Counted from the first letter of the stretch, positions 14,824 to 22,786 are shown. The stretch: 24,893 nt of DNA from JAVBOD01 sp031551045 (GCA_031551045.1 JAVBOD010000109.1:1-24893), one strand, 5' to 3'. Numbers and translations: made by a program. Notes: generated by a model from the sequence alone, not told the origin.

Positions 14824-16038
14824 TTACACATACAGTTGCACCAAATTGATCATTACCGCTACTGCTTTTTCCATGCTTTCCAAAGGCACGTATTCATATT
14901 TGCCATGGAAATTATGTCCGCCGGCAAAAAGATTCGGGCATGGAAGCCCCATGAACGAAAGCCGCGCACCGTCGGTGCCGCCGCGAATAGGACGGATTGC
15001 CGGTTCTACTCCTGATTTCTTCATGGCCGCTATCGCTTTCTCCACCACTTCGAAATGCGCTTCGATTTCCGATCGCATGTTGTAATACTGGTCTTCCATT
15101 TCCAACTTCACAATGTTTCCATAACGTTGATTGACGGCATTTACACACAGTTCCATATTCGATTTTTTCGCGGCAAATTTTTTACTGTCGTGGTCGCGGA
15201 TAATGTATTGCATGGAAACATGTTCCACGGTCCCGTTAAAATTATTCAGATGAAAAAAACCTTCGTAGCCTTCTGTAAATTCAGGGCGTTCATCGGCCGG
15301 CAACATGGCATGCAACTCCATCCCTACCAACATCGCGTTTATCATTTTATCTTTGGCATACCCCGGATGAATATTATTGCCTTGAATAGTAATGTTTACC
15401 GATGCGGCATTAAAATTTTCATATTCCAGTTCGCCGATACCACCGCCGTCGAATGTGTATGCATACTTGGCGCCGAAGCGTTGCACATCGAATTCGTCCA
15501 CGCCGCGTCCAATTTCTTCATCGCGAGTAAAGCCGATACGAATGTCGCCATGCGGAATTTCGGGATGTTGCATCAGGTACTCGGCTGCTTCCATGATGAT
15601 AGCGATACCGGCTTTATCGTCGGCGCCCAGCAATGTTGTTCCGTCGGTAGTGATAATGGTTTGCCCTTTGTAGCCGGCCAGTTCCGGAAATTCGCTTATC
15701 TGCAGCACAATGTTTTTTTCTTTATTCAGCAGAATATCTTTTCCGTCGTATTCTCTGATAATATTCGGTTTTACATTGGCTCCGCTCATATCGGGCGACG
15801 TATCGACATGCGCAATGAAACCGATTACCGGTGTTTTTTGGGGAACGGTAGCGGGAATCGTCGCCATTACATAGCCATGTTTGTCCAGCGTAGCGTCGGC
15901 GATTCCCATGGCATATAATTCATTTACCAGCAACTCGGATAATTTCATTTGTTTACTGGTGCTGGGAACAGTGCGCGAGCCGGGGTCCGCTTCGGTGTCG
16001 ATAGCTACGTAGCGGAGAAATTTTTCTAATATATTCAT
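14824..16038 (-). CDS. pepT: Peptidase T (tripeptide aminopeptidase)
   Basis: PepT releases the N-terminal residue of tripeptides in the cytoplasm, using two zinc ions (M20 family). The 404-residue length is typical. The metal and catalytic residues are in place: HVD (H77, D79), the bridging aspartate in LLGADDKAGIA, the EE pair in FTRDEEIGRG, the aspartate in YTFDGGGIGELEYE, and the C-terminal histidine in FAGGHNFHGKYE. The start MNILEKFLRYVAIDTEAD matches the family start. Its own promoter and an upstream terminator separate it from the outer-membrane protein gene. Confidence 0.97.
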   Translation of the reverse strand: MNILEKFLRYVAIDTEADPGSRTVPSTSKQMKLSELLVNELYAMGIADATLDKHGYVMATIPATVPQKTPVIGFIAHVDTSPDMSGANVKPNIIREYDGKDILLNKEKNIVLQISEFPELAGYKGQTIITTDGTTLLGADDKAGIAIIMEAAEYLMQHPEIPHGDIRIGFTRDEEIGRGVDEFDVQRFGAKYAYTFDGGGIGELEYENFNAASVNITIQGNNIHPGYAKDKMINAMLVGMELHAMLPADERPEFTEGYEGFFHLNNFNGTVEHVSMQYIIRDHDSKKFAAKKSNMELCVNAVNQRYGNIVKLEMEDQYYNMRSEIEAHFEVVEKAIAAMKKSGVEPAIRPIRGGTDGARLSFMGLPCPNLFAGGHNFHGKYEYVPLESMEKAVAVMINLVQLYV

Positions 16039-16078
16039 AACATCGTTTACTTAATAAACTTATCCAAACTTTATCTTA

Positions 16079-16106
16079 CAAATATAATGAAAAACAGATG
16101 TATCAA
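16079..16106 (-). promoter_or_regulatory. Probable pepT promoter
   Basis: On the minus strand TATATTTG (16086-16079) matches TAnnTTTG exactly. A TTG lies 17 bases upstream (16104-16106), slightly closer than usual. It overlaps the edge of the preceding terminator and gives a leader of about 35 bases. Confidence 0.55.
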
Positions 16107-16140
16107 AAAATCCCGCCTTTGCAAAGACGGGATTTTTTTT
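16104..16140 (-). terminator. Terminator after the outer-membrane protein gene
   Basis: The stem ATCCCG-x-CTTT / AAAG-x-CGGGAT (11 positions, one mismatch) has runs of A and T on both sides. It ends in TTTTTT on the minus strand, 37 bases after the stop of the 16177-16794 gene, and can also work on the plus strand. Confidence 0.85.
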
Positions 16141-16176
16141 GATTATTATGAGATATGTATTACTTCTTGAGTAGCA

Positions 16177-16794
16177 TTATTGAATCAGCCAGCTGAAGCC
16201 AACTCCCACCGTTAAGGCTTGGAAATTGTCAAAATCTTGTGTGAATGAGCTGAACGAGTTGGTGCTAAAGTTGTAATTTAACGACAAGTTGATAGCTACC
16301 GGAGCATCGCCGAGAGGAATAAAAGCTCCTATTCCCGGACTGATTAAGAAACCCCATTGTTCGTCCCATACTTCTGTATCTTGTACAATTATATGTTGGT
16401 TCATATAGTGGGTACCAATGCCTAAACCTGCATACGGTTGAATAATACCATGAGGCATGAAGTGATAAAACCCGTTAATGGTTATCGGCGTGGAGTAAAC
16501 GTAGTGGTATGCATTTGCCGTTATGTCGGTGTTTGGCTCAATGTGGTATGTTTGCCGGTCTATTTTTTCGTAATAGCCGTTCCACGATACATTGCCGCCT
16601 ACTGCAACATTGTCGTTCAGAAAAACCTGAGCGTTGAAGAATCCACCACGGAGGCTGGTAGCGGAGATAAAATTCCCGAAGTCTCCCAGGGGGACATTAA
16701 TATTCCAACCCACGGTATAATATTGCTTTGTTTGAGCTTGCAGCGCTCCCAACGATAGGAGTGATAAAGCTAATATGGTAAATATTTTTTTCAT
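16177..16794 (-). CDS. Outer-membrane beta-barrel (porin-family) protein
   Basis: The 205-residue product has a clear signal peptide (MKKIFTILALSLLSLGALQAQ, cleaved after about residue 20) followed by alternating polar and hydrophobic strands rich in Tyr, Asn and Gly. It ends in an aromatic-containing strand (VGVGFSWLIQ). This fits an eight-stranded OmpW/OmpX-like or 'outer membrane protein beta-barrel domain' protein; the exact ligand or role is unknown. It lies 52 bases after a DUF4136-type lipoprotein gene on the same strand, so both may belong to one envelope-related transcript that stops at the hairpin at 16104-16140. Confidence 0.85.
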   Translation of the reverse strand: MKKIFTILALSLLSLGALQAQTKQYYTVGWNINVPLGDFGNFISATSLRGGFFNAQVFLNDNVAVGGNVSWNGYYEKIDRQTYHIEPNTDITANAYHYVYSTPITINGFYHFMPHGIIQPYAGLGIGTHYMNQHIIVQDTEVWDEQWGFLISPGIGAFIPLGDAPVAINLSLNYNFSTNSFSSFTQDFDNFQALTVGVGFSWLIQ

Positions 16795-16846
16795 GATTGT
16801 TCGTTTTTTAATGATTATACTTCTGATTTATTGTCCGGTGTTTGCA

Positions 16847-17512
16847 TTACTTCACATTTAAATAAGGAGATTGAGCAAAACACTCGTCAATAGCCTGACC
16901 TACTTCGGCCACCGTGTGGTCGCCGGTCACTAAGCCGCGAACAAAGGCTGTCCATACGATAGGTGCTCTGTTGGTTTGTTGATCGGCATTAAGCATATCT
17001 ACCATGTCTATCATTACCGTGCCAGCCGAGTACGTAGTCACTACCGAATAAGGATAGTAAGGATACGGATAATACGGATAGTAAGGGCCATATCCCCAGT
17101 ATCCCCAATACCACCAGTCGTAGTAATAATCCCACCAGCCACCGGCATAAATCGTTGTGTAATCCGTTTCCCAAGCTGTAACGTTGAGCACTAAATCGCC
17201 ACCCGTTTCTACTTTTTCATAGCCATAGCTTCCCATGTTGCTTGCAATTTTGTCAAGAATCTGCTGGGCAGTTGCTCCCGTTTTGGGTTCACGGATAATC
17301 ATTGTTCCGCTGCCACTGCTTTTTAGCACATACACCGTATCCGGCATTACATACGTTTGATAGTTCTTGAAATTTGCATTCTGATCATACTGAGTAATAG
17401 CAATCAGTTGGTCTTCGGCTTCTTCAGCGTCTGAATAATCATAAGTACACGACGCTGAAAATAATGTTGCAAGCATTAAAGCTCCTAACATTTGAAATGA
17501 TTTCTTTTTCAT
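16847..17512 (-). CDS. DUF4136-type lipoprotein with aromatic tract
   Basis: The 221-residue product starts with a lipoprotein signal (MLATLFSASC, lipidated C22). The rest resembles DUF4136: a GATAQQILDKIASNMGSYGY segment (about 80-98), DLVLNVTAW (107-115), and SAGTVMIDMVDM followed by IVWTAFVRGLV near the C-terminus. Residues 127-156 are almost entirely Trp, Tyr, Gly and Pro, encoded by repetitive TATGG/TATCC-like DNA. DUF4136 proteins are exported and uncharacterised in function; attachment to the outer membrane is inferred. No consensus promoter is clear: a TAGGTTTTG (minus) near 17570 has one base too many. It is followed by the beta-barrel gene. Confidence 0.85.
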   Translation of the reverse strand: MKKKSFQMLGALMLATLFSASCTYDYSDAEEAEDQLIAITQYDQNANFKNYQTYVMPDTVYVLKSSGSGTMIIREPKTGATAQQILDKIASNMGSYGYEKVETGGDLVLNVTAWETDYTTIYAGGWWDYYYDWWYWGYWGYGPYYPYYPYPYYPYSVVTTYSAGTVMIDMVDMLNADQQTNRAPIVWTAFVRGLVTGDHTVAEVGQAIDECFAQSPYLNVK

Positions 17513-17670
17513 AATTTTTTACTTTTTTAAGTTTATCTTTTTTCCATTTAAATGTTATTCAGTCGTTATGCAAAACCTATTCCAAATCTCTAAAATATTT
17601 AATCTTCTTAATTTTAATAATTTAAATATATTTCTTTTGTTTTTGCATAATAGAATATTTTCGGGCTTTT

Positions 17671-17702
17671 TTTGTGATATTTATAGATTTCATGTATCTT
17701 CG
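17671..17702 (+). promoter_or_regulatory. Probable gldB promoter
   Basis: TTTG at 17671-17674 and TATCTTCG at 17695-17702 are 20 bases apart. The latter differs from TAnnTTTG by one base. The leader to the gldB ATG at 17784 would be about 75 bases. The rest of the 271-base gap before gldB is AT-rich with nothing else recognisable. Confidence 0.55.
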
Positions 17703-17783
17703 CAAGGAAGTATGATTACATTAGCTACACAGCGATTGCAATAAACACAAATTAAGATTTGTTTTAAAAAATTATGATTCGTT

Positions 17784-18770
17784 ATGAAAAAATACATCCT
17801 GTTATGTCTCCTCCCGTTGTTTGTCGCTTGTCGTTCCGGAGAGAAAAAAGTGATTGAAAATGTTGATTTGGAAATAACTGTAAAACGTCTCGATAAAGAT
17901 TTGCAAACGCTTTCCCCGGAAAATATCGTTGCTGTGCGCGAACGCTATGGTTCTTTTTTCGAGCTATTTAATACTTCTATTATTAACATTGGGCATAGCG
18001 AAAATCCGCTTTATTTCGATATGCTGCAAAATTTCCTGCAACACGATATTGTAAAAAAAGCATACGCTGCTGTGAATGCCACATTTCCGGACGAGAAAAA
18101 AATGAACATCCGGTTTACGGATGCTTTTAGGCGTGTTGCTTATTATTTTCCGGAGATGAAAATTCCTGAAATAGTAGCGTATATTGCAGGGTTCAATGAA
18201 GCCATTGTTCTTGCCGATAGTACTGTCGGCATTGGCTTAGACCGCTTTTTAGGAGAGGGCTATGAATTATATTCGCAATTGGGATTCCAACGTTATCTTC
18301 AGCAGCTTATGCGCCCCGAAAGAATTGCCATCATGGCCGTGCAATCTTGGATTTCCAGTGAATATGTGTTGGCTATGAATAGCGATAATACATTGTTGAA
18401 CACTATGATTCATGAAGGGAAAATACTATATGCCCTGAAGCAATGTTTCCCGGAAGAACCCGATAGTTTGCTAATGGGATTTACAAAAGCGCAATATGAA
18501 TTTTGTGTAGAGAATGAGCCGAAAATGTGGGAAACTATGATTATGCAGAAAATGTTGTACACGACCAGCCAGTTCGTTATTCAAAAGTTGACGGCAGACG
18601 CTCCTTCCACGGCGGAATTTTCATCGGCCGCTCCCGGAAAAGCCGCTAACTGGATAGCGTACCGCATTGTGTCGAACTATATGAAACGTAAGAAAGATAT
18701 GACACTTCCCGCATTGATGGAAGAGAAAAATGCTCAACTAATCTTAAAAGAATCAAGGTATAACCCGTAA
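17784..18770 (+). CDS. gldB: GldB-family lipoprotein
   Basis: GldB is a lipoprotein needed for gliding in Flavobacterium, and homologues are widespread in non-gliding Bacteroidota. The 328-residue product has a lipoprotein signal with C16 (LLPLFVAC). Conserved family segments are DAFRRVAYYFPEMKIPEI (about 111-128), GFNEAIVLADSTVGIGLDRFLG (about 134-155), MIHEGKILYALKQ (about 209-221) and PGKAANWIAYRIVSNYM near the C-terminus. The HE of MIHEGK is not followed by a complete HExxH, so metalloprotease activity is doubtful. No other gld gene is present, so gliding cannot be inferred. Repeats and then cca follow on the same strand. Confidence 0.9.
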   Translation: MKKYILLCLLPLFVACRSGEKKVIENVDLEITVKRLDKDLQTLSPENIVAVRERYGSFFELFNTSIINIGHSENPLYFDMLQNFLQHDIVKKAYAAVNATFPDEKKMNIRFTDAFRRVAYYFPEMKIPEIVAYIAGFNEAIVLADSTVGIGLDRFLGEGYELYSQLGFQRYLQQLMRPERIAIMAVQSWISSEYVLAMNSDNTLLNTMIHEGKILYALKQCFPEEPDSLLMGFTKAQYEFCVENEPKMWETMIMQKMLYTTSQFVIQKLTADAPSTAEFSSAAPGKAANWIAYRIVSNYMKRKKDMTLPALMEEKNAQLILKESRYNP

Positions 18771-18795
18771 CAAACGATGAGTTATGAATGATGAA

Positions 18796-18830
18796 CCCGC
18801 CTGAACGAATGCGTTCATTCGGGCAGGTGG
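18796..18830 (+). repeat. GC hairpin repeat, copy after gldB
   Basis: The stem is 18797-18803 with 18824-18830 (7 bp, one G-T), an AA/GG internal mismatch, then 18806-18811 with 18816-18821 (6 bp) closed by a CGTT loop. It follows a GTTATGAATGATGAA stretch (18781-18795) beginning 10 bases after the gldB stop. A CGCG-AAT-CGCG mini-hairpin follows at 18830-18840. Confidence 0.8.
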
Positions 18831-18858
18831 CGCGAATCGCGTCATATTTGTGCATTTT

Positions 18859-18917
18859 GTCATGCTGAGCCCGCCTGAACGAAAACGTTCTTTCGGGCAG
18901 GCGAAGTGAAGAATCTG
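18859..18917 (+). repeat. Composite repeat: GC hairpin inside a GTCAT...GAATCT module
   Basis: GTCATGCTGAGC (18859-18870) and GAAGTGAAGAATCTG (18903-18917) together equal the GTCATTCTGAGCG...GAATCTG module with two differences. A 32-base hairpin (18871-18902) interrupts it. Hairpin pairs are 18872-18877 with 18898-18903 and 18880-18884 with 18891-18895, with the AA/GG mismatch between them. Confidence 0.8.
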
Positions 18918-19021
18918 TAAAATTGGAACAGTAAATTGGTAAAAAGGAACAAGGAAAAACGCCGTTATTGCGAGCGCCGCGCCGCTATCCGGCATCCAAT
19001 ATCAAAAATCTAAAGAGACAA

Positions 19022-20410
19022 ATGGAATTTTTGCAACATAAAATATTTTCTATCGTATCGGATATTGCCGGGCGCGAAGGCACACGGGCTTTTGTCATTG
19101 GCGGCTATGTGCGCGATTGTTTTTTGCAGCGCCCTTCCAAAGATATCGACATTGTGGTGGAAGGCAGCGGTATTGCATTGGCCGAGAAAGTGGGGAAGCA
19201 ACTGCGTGAACCGGTGACGGTATTTAAAAATTTCGGCACGGCCATGCTGCATTGCGAGGGTATGGAAATTGAATTTGTGGGTGCGCGAAAAGAATCGTAC
19301 CGCCGCGAATCGCGCAAACCGATTGTGGAAGACGGCACGTTGGAAGACGACCAGCAACGCCGCGATTTTACGATAAATGCGCTGGCTTTTAGTTTGCAAA
19401 AAGAAGATTATGGAAATCTGGTAGATCCTTTTAATGGTGTGTGCGACTTGCAAAACGGATTGATTCGCACGCCGCTCGATCCGGATATTACTTACAGCGA
19501 CGACCCGTTGCGAATGATACGCGCCATTCGTTTTGCTACGCAATTGGGCTTTACCATTGTGCCGGAATCGCTGGATTCTATTCGCCGCAACCGGCAGCGT
19601 ATCGGCATTGTTTCCATGGAGCGTATTGCAGACGAGTTGAATAAAATAATGCGATCGACCAAACCCTCTGCCGGATTTCGGCTATTGGAAGAAGTACAGT
19701 TGTTGGAAATTATTTTTCCGCAATTGCACCGGTTAAAAGGTGTGGAAACTATGGAAGGTCGTGGACACAAGGATAACTTTTTCCACACCTTGCAAGTGCT
19801 CGATAATGTGGCCGTCAAGAGCGACAACCTTTGGCTGCGTTGGGCAGCGTTGTTGCACGATATTGCGAAACCCTCTACTAAACGCTATGACGAAGCGTTG
19901 GGTTGGACTTTTCACGGGCATGAATTTCAAGGCGCTAAAATGGTTCCGGCCATTTTCAAGCACCTGAAATTACCCTTGAATGAAAAAATGAAATACGTGC
20001 AGAAACTCGTATTGTTGCATTTGCGCCCCATTGTGCTCTCGCAGGAGGAGGTGACCGATGCCGCGGTGCGCCGCCTGCTTTTTGATGCGGGTGACGACAT
20101 TGACGACCTGATGTTACTTTGCGAAGCCGATATCACGTCGAAAAACGAACAAACGGTGAAGCGTCATTTGCGGAATTTCCAGATTGTGCGCGAAAAACTC
20201 GTGGAGGTAGAAGAAAAAGATGCCATTCGCAATTTCCAGCCGCCTATCTCCGGCGAATTGATTATGGAAACCTATCATTTGCCGCCTTGCCGTCAAGTTG
20301 GCATTATCAAAGAATATATTAAAGATGCCATCCTCGATGGAATTATCCCAAATGATTATGAAGCCGCTTTCCGCCTGATGCAGGAAAAAGCAAAGGAACT
20401 GGGGTTGTAA
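19022..20410 (+). CDS. cca: CCA tRNA nucleotidyltransferase with HD domain
   Basis: The enzyme adds or repairs the 3' CCA of tRNA. From the ATG at 19022 the product is 462 residues; an upstream TTG at 18968 lies in repeat-derived sequence and is not a convincing start. The nucleotidyltransferase domain has GGYVRD (27-32), the catalytic DID (41-43), and RRDFTINALAF (113-123), the CCA-enzyme signature. Head and neck helices follow, then an HD phosphohydrolase domain (LHDIAKP, 278-284, with a further histidine pair in FHGHE 297-301). A related poly(A) polymerase role cannot be fully excluded, but the motifs and phylum favour CCA addition. It is probably read from the gldB side; no clear own promoter is seen. 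Confidence 0.92.
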   Translation: MEFLQHKIFSIVSDIAGREGTRAFVIGGYVRDCFLQRPSKDIDIVVEGSGIALAEKVGKQLREPVTVFKNFGTAMLHCEGMEIEFVGARKESYRRESRKPIVEDGTLEDDQQRRDFTINALAFSLQKEDYGNLVDPFNGVCDLQNGLIRTPLDPDITYSDDPLRMIRAIRFATQLGFTIVPESLDSIRRNRQRIGIVSMERIADELNKIMRSTKPSAGFRLLEEVQLLEIIFPQLHRLKGVETMEGRGHKDNFFHTLQVLDNVAVKSDNLWLRWAALLHDIAKPSTKRYDEALGWTFHGHEFQGAKMVPAIFKHLKLPLNEKMKYVQKLVLLHLRPIVLSQEEVTDAAVRRLLFDAGDDIDDLMLLCEADITSKNEQTVKRHLRNFQIVREKLVEVEEKDAIRNFQPPISGELIMETYHLPPCRQVGIIKEYIKDAILDGIIPNDYEAAFRLMQEKAKELGL

Positions 20411-20412
20411 TG

Positions 20413-20450
20413 TAGATTTGACAAACTTCAAAAATTTGACAAATCTATTT
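20413..20450. terminator. Probable shared terminator between convergent cca and corA
   Basis: TAGATTTG (20413-20420) pairs with CAAATCTA (20440-20447). After one mismatch a further CAAA/TTTG pairs inside. T-rich sequence follows on the plus strand. It is AT-rich and so weaker than the other terminators, but it fills the 42-base gap between the two stops. Confidence 0.5.
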
Positions 20451-20452
20451 CA

Positions 20453-21400
20453 TCATAACACCCGCTTGCTTTTGAAATAAAGGAAGGTAAGGAATACGGA
20501 CATTAACATCAGGCTGATGGCAATGATTAAATCCCAGCCGCCGCCGGCTAATGGTAAAAACAGATTCATCCCGTACATGCTGGCAACTAATGTCGGCGGC
20601 ATAAAGAATACTGTAACGACAGTAAATATTTTGATGATTTTATTCTGGTCTAAATTGATAAGACCGAGAATCGTGTTTTGTAAATACTCCAACCGCTCGA
20701 AACTGAAATCGGTATGGTTAATCAGCGATCCGACGTCTTTTACTAAAACATTCAATTTCGGATAAATGTCGCGTGGAAATTTATCGCTTTTCAAAATGCT
20801 GGAAATGATACGCTGTTTGTCGGTAATATTCTCGCGTATGGTCATCGTGTTTTCCTGCAGTTGGTTTATTTCCAACAGCACTTCCTCGTCCACTTTGGCG
20901 CCTAAGCCGATACGTTTACCTAACTGTGCAATTTCTTTGGCTAAAATTTCAATGATATCGGCATCGAGGTCTATCCGGTTTTCCAGAATGGCTATCATCA
21001 AGTGATAACCTGTGGGATAAGTGCGGTGGCTGGCCAGCAGCCGCCGTTCGATATCTTGAAAACTACGGAGCGGCGAATTGTGTACCGTGACTAAAATACC
21101 TTCTGCCAAAATAAACGAAACCGTTTCTTCAAGGAAGGTCTCCGGGCTTGGAATAAGAAAATTGGTGTTCGTGTAAATAACACCTTCCGCCTCGGAATAA
21201 CGCGATGAACTCTCAATTTCTTCCGCTTTGGCAAGTGTTTGCAGATTGGTTCCTAAAAATGTTTCTACATTTCGTTTTTCGTTTCCTTCCGGGGTGTTGA
21301 GGTCAATCCAAAGAATATCGTCATAGCCTAATTCTTCGAGCAGTTCCAGCCGGGTGGCGCAGATGATGTGTCCTTTTTCTTTATAGTAAATATTAATCAT
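20453..21400 (-). CDS. corA: CorA-type magnesium/divalent cation transporter
   Basis: The CorA family forms pentameric Mg2+ channels in the inner membrane. The 315-residue product has a long soluble N-terminal domain (1-255, mixed then long helices such as EEVLLEINQLQENTMTIREN) and two C-terminal membrane helices. The signature YGMN (276-279) lies between them, and a positively charged tail KSKRVL ends the protein. All family features are present; whether it moves Mg2+, Co2+ or Zn2+ cannot be told. It lies 49 bases after mqnA and is probably read from the mqnA promoter. Confidence 0.94.
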   Translation of the reverse strand: MINIYYKEKGHIICATRLELLEELGYDDILWIDLNTPEGNEKRNVETFLGTNLQTLAKAEEIESSSRYSEAEGVIYTNTNFLIPSPETFLEETVSFILAEGILVTVHNSPLRSFQDIERRLLASHRTYPTGYHLMIAILENRIDLDADIIEILAKEIAQLGKRIGLGAKVDEEVLLEINQLQENTMTIRENITDKQRIISSILKSDKFPRDIYPKLNVLVKDVGSLINHTDFSFERLEYLQNTILGLINLDQNKIIKIFTVVTVFFMPPTLVASMYGMNLFLPLAGGGWDLIIAISLMLMSVFLTFLYFKSKRVL

Positions 21401-21449
21401 AGTGAAGTTTTTTCGAGGTTGATAAATCAGTTTATTGTAAATGCTGATA

Positions 21450-22211
21450 TTACCAACTTCGGACTTTCGACTTCACTTCTTCCAGTGCGAGGTTCCAAAA
21501 CTCTACCATGCCGGCGCGCTTGGCGGCATCGAAGGAATAGTTTATATTATGTGTGAGATAATGTAACGACATTTCGTAATCGAACTGCCGCGCCTCGGCC
21601 TCAATCGCTTGCGGAATGTGTGTAGTCCCATAATGCAGGGCCTCATTGAAATCATGTACAAAAGATTCGGGTAGGCGGGTAGTACTGGCCCAAGCGGCAA
21701 ATACAAAGGGTTTCCGGCTGAATTTAATCCATGCTTCGGCCAAATCATAGCGGTAGGCAAAGTTATTTTCATAAGAAAATACTTTATCGCCAATCAACAC
21801 ACAAGCTTCGCCTTGGGCTAATACTTCCGGGGTCAATGTCTTAAATGTAGGGGTAATTTTCCAAAAATGCTTGGCCAATACTTGCACAAGCATCACTGAT
21901 GTGCGTGATTCGGTATCTAAATAAACATGAGTGATTTCTTCCAAAGGTAAGTTCGATAATAATATAACAGTACGAACCGGGCCTGTAGCGCCAATGCAAT
22001 AATCGCCTATAAATTCATAATGAGGAATGCCCGGCAAGGCTGCCACAGGAATCAAAGCAATGTCGGATTTTCCGGTTTCGAGGTTGCGGGCACATTCGGC
22101 GGGCGGCACTAATGTCAACTGAATACTGTTTCTCACGGAAGAATGTTTCAATCCGTGAAGAAGGGGCACTGTATTGAGGTACGACACGGCGGATATTTTT
22201 ACCGGCATCAT
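21450..22211 (-). CDS. mqnA: Chorismate dehydratase MqnA (futalosine menaquinone pathway)
   Basis: MqnA removes water from chorismate to give 3-[(1-carboxyvinyl)oxy]benzoate, the first step of the futalosine route to menaquinone. The 253-residue product starts MPVKISAVSYLNTVPLLHGL, the family's typical N-terminus with the SYLN-P motif, and has the periplasmic-binding-protein-like fold: PPAECARNLETGKSDIALIPVAAL, then YLDTESRTSVML, then KPFVFAAWAS. Two adjacent ATGs (22211 and 22208) make the start uncertain by one residue. Other mqn genes are not in the window. A consensus promoter lies 83 bases upstream. Confidence 0.93.
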   Translation of the reverse strand: MMPVKISAVSYLNTVPLLHGLKHSSVRNSIQLTLVPPAECARNLETGKSDIALIPVAALPGIPHYEFIGDYCIGATGPVRTVILLSNLPLEEITHVYLDTESRTSVMLVQVLAKHFWKITPTFKTLTPEVLAQGEACVLIGDKVFSYENNFAYRYDLAEAWIKFSRKPFVFAAWASTTRLPESFVHDFNEALHYGTTHIPQAIEAEARQFDYEMSLHYLTHNINYSFDAAKRAGMVEFWNLALEEVKSKVRSW

Positions 22212-22293
22212 AGAGCTTTAGTGTTTGTGCCAACCGAAGTGGCTTGTTAAACTTAACCGTCAGGCATATTAATTCGTGCTTTTGAAAGCGGCG

Positions 22294-22323
22294 CAAAGAT
22301 ACAATAAATTATTCAAAAGGCAA
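22294..22323 (-). promoter_or_regulatory. Promoter of mqnA (Bacteroidota type)
   Basis: On the minus strand TATCTTTG (22301-22294) is a perfect -7 box and TTG (22323-22321) lies exactly 19 bases upstream. The leader to mqnA is about 80 bases and shows no obvious riboswitch fold. Confidence 0.8.
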
Positions 22324-22647
22324 GGACGGGTTTTATCGGATGAATTTTTTAAAATAATCGCTTTTGCTCTTATTGTCATAGTATTGCTGCAGCATGCTTT
22401 TTAGAATACCTCCAATTTTTTACTATGAATTATGTGCCGATGTTTTTGAGAATATAATGGCTTGGAAGCATATAAGAATAATAAGATAAGAGTAGAGATT
22501 GAAATAGTGATTTCTTACATTTGAAAAAAGTTGGGAGTACGTTCTTTATGGGCGATATTATTTGCATTACTTGTATTATTATACATCTTGTAACTTTCGT
22601 GAACAGAGGGCTTCCGTTACTTGTTAAAAATATTTTTCGGTAAAAAC
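22324..22647. other. Intergenic stretch without recognisable content
   Basis: These 324 bases between the mqnA promoter and the tRNA promoter are AT-rich and have no ORF of note. I see no tandem repeat, hairpin terminator or repeat module. A small unannotated RNA cannot be excluded. Confidence 0.5.
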
Positions 22648-22677
22648 TTGCAGGAAAAAAATAAATAACTACCTTTG
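22648..22677 (+). promoter_or_regulatory. Promoter of tRNA-Lys (Bacteroidota type)
   Basis: TTG at 22648-22650, 19 bases, then TACCTTTG at 22670-22677: both boxes and the spacing match the consensus exactly. Confidence 0.85.
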
Positions 22678-22708
22678 CAGCCCGTTTTCAAAATAAACGG
22701 GCTGTTTT
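22678..22708 (+). other. Terminator-like hairpin at the transcript start before tRNA-Lys
   Basis: CAGCCCGTTT (22678-22687) pairs perfectly with AAACGGGCTG (22695-22704), followed by TTTTATTT. The hairpin starts directly after the -7 box, so transcription would begin inside or at the edge of its left arm. It lies 6-10 bases before the tRNA. It may end stray transcription from upstream or act as a 5' leader structure. Confidence 0.7.
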
Positions 22709-22713
22709 ATTTC

Positions 22714-22786
22714 GATTCCGTAGCTCAGCTGGTAGAGCACAACACTTTTAATGTTGGGGTCCTGGGTTCGAATCCCAGCGGGATCA
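22714..22786 (+). tRNA. tRNA-Lys (anticodon TTT)
   Basis: The 73-base gene folds as a full cloverleaf. The acceptor GATTCCG pairs with CGGGATC (one G-T), the D arm is GCTCAGCTGGTAGAGC, the anticodon arm is CAACA-CTTTTAA-TGTTG giving anticodon TTT, and the T arm is CTGGG-TTCGAAT-CCCAG. The discriminator is A at 22786. CCA is not encoded as a complete triplet (ACAAA follows), so it depends on the CCA enzyme, whose gene lies 2.3 kb to the left. Confidence 0.96.

Noticed and set aside
15055..15918. A 287-codon open frame on the plus strand
   Set aside because: It is antisense to pepT, whose M20 metal-binding residues are all in place. The frame has no recognisable motif and is a shadow of pepT codon usage.
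17784..18770. Evidence for gliding motility
   Set aside because: gldB homologues are found in many non-gliding Bacteroidota, and no other gld or spr gene is in the window.
18968..19021. Extended cca start at 18968
   Set aside because: This start is a TTG in repeat-derived sequence (ATTGCGAGCG). The first ATG at 19022 gives the expected family N-terminus.
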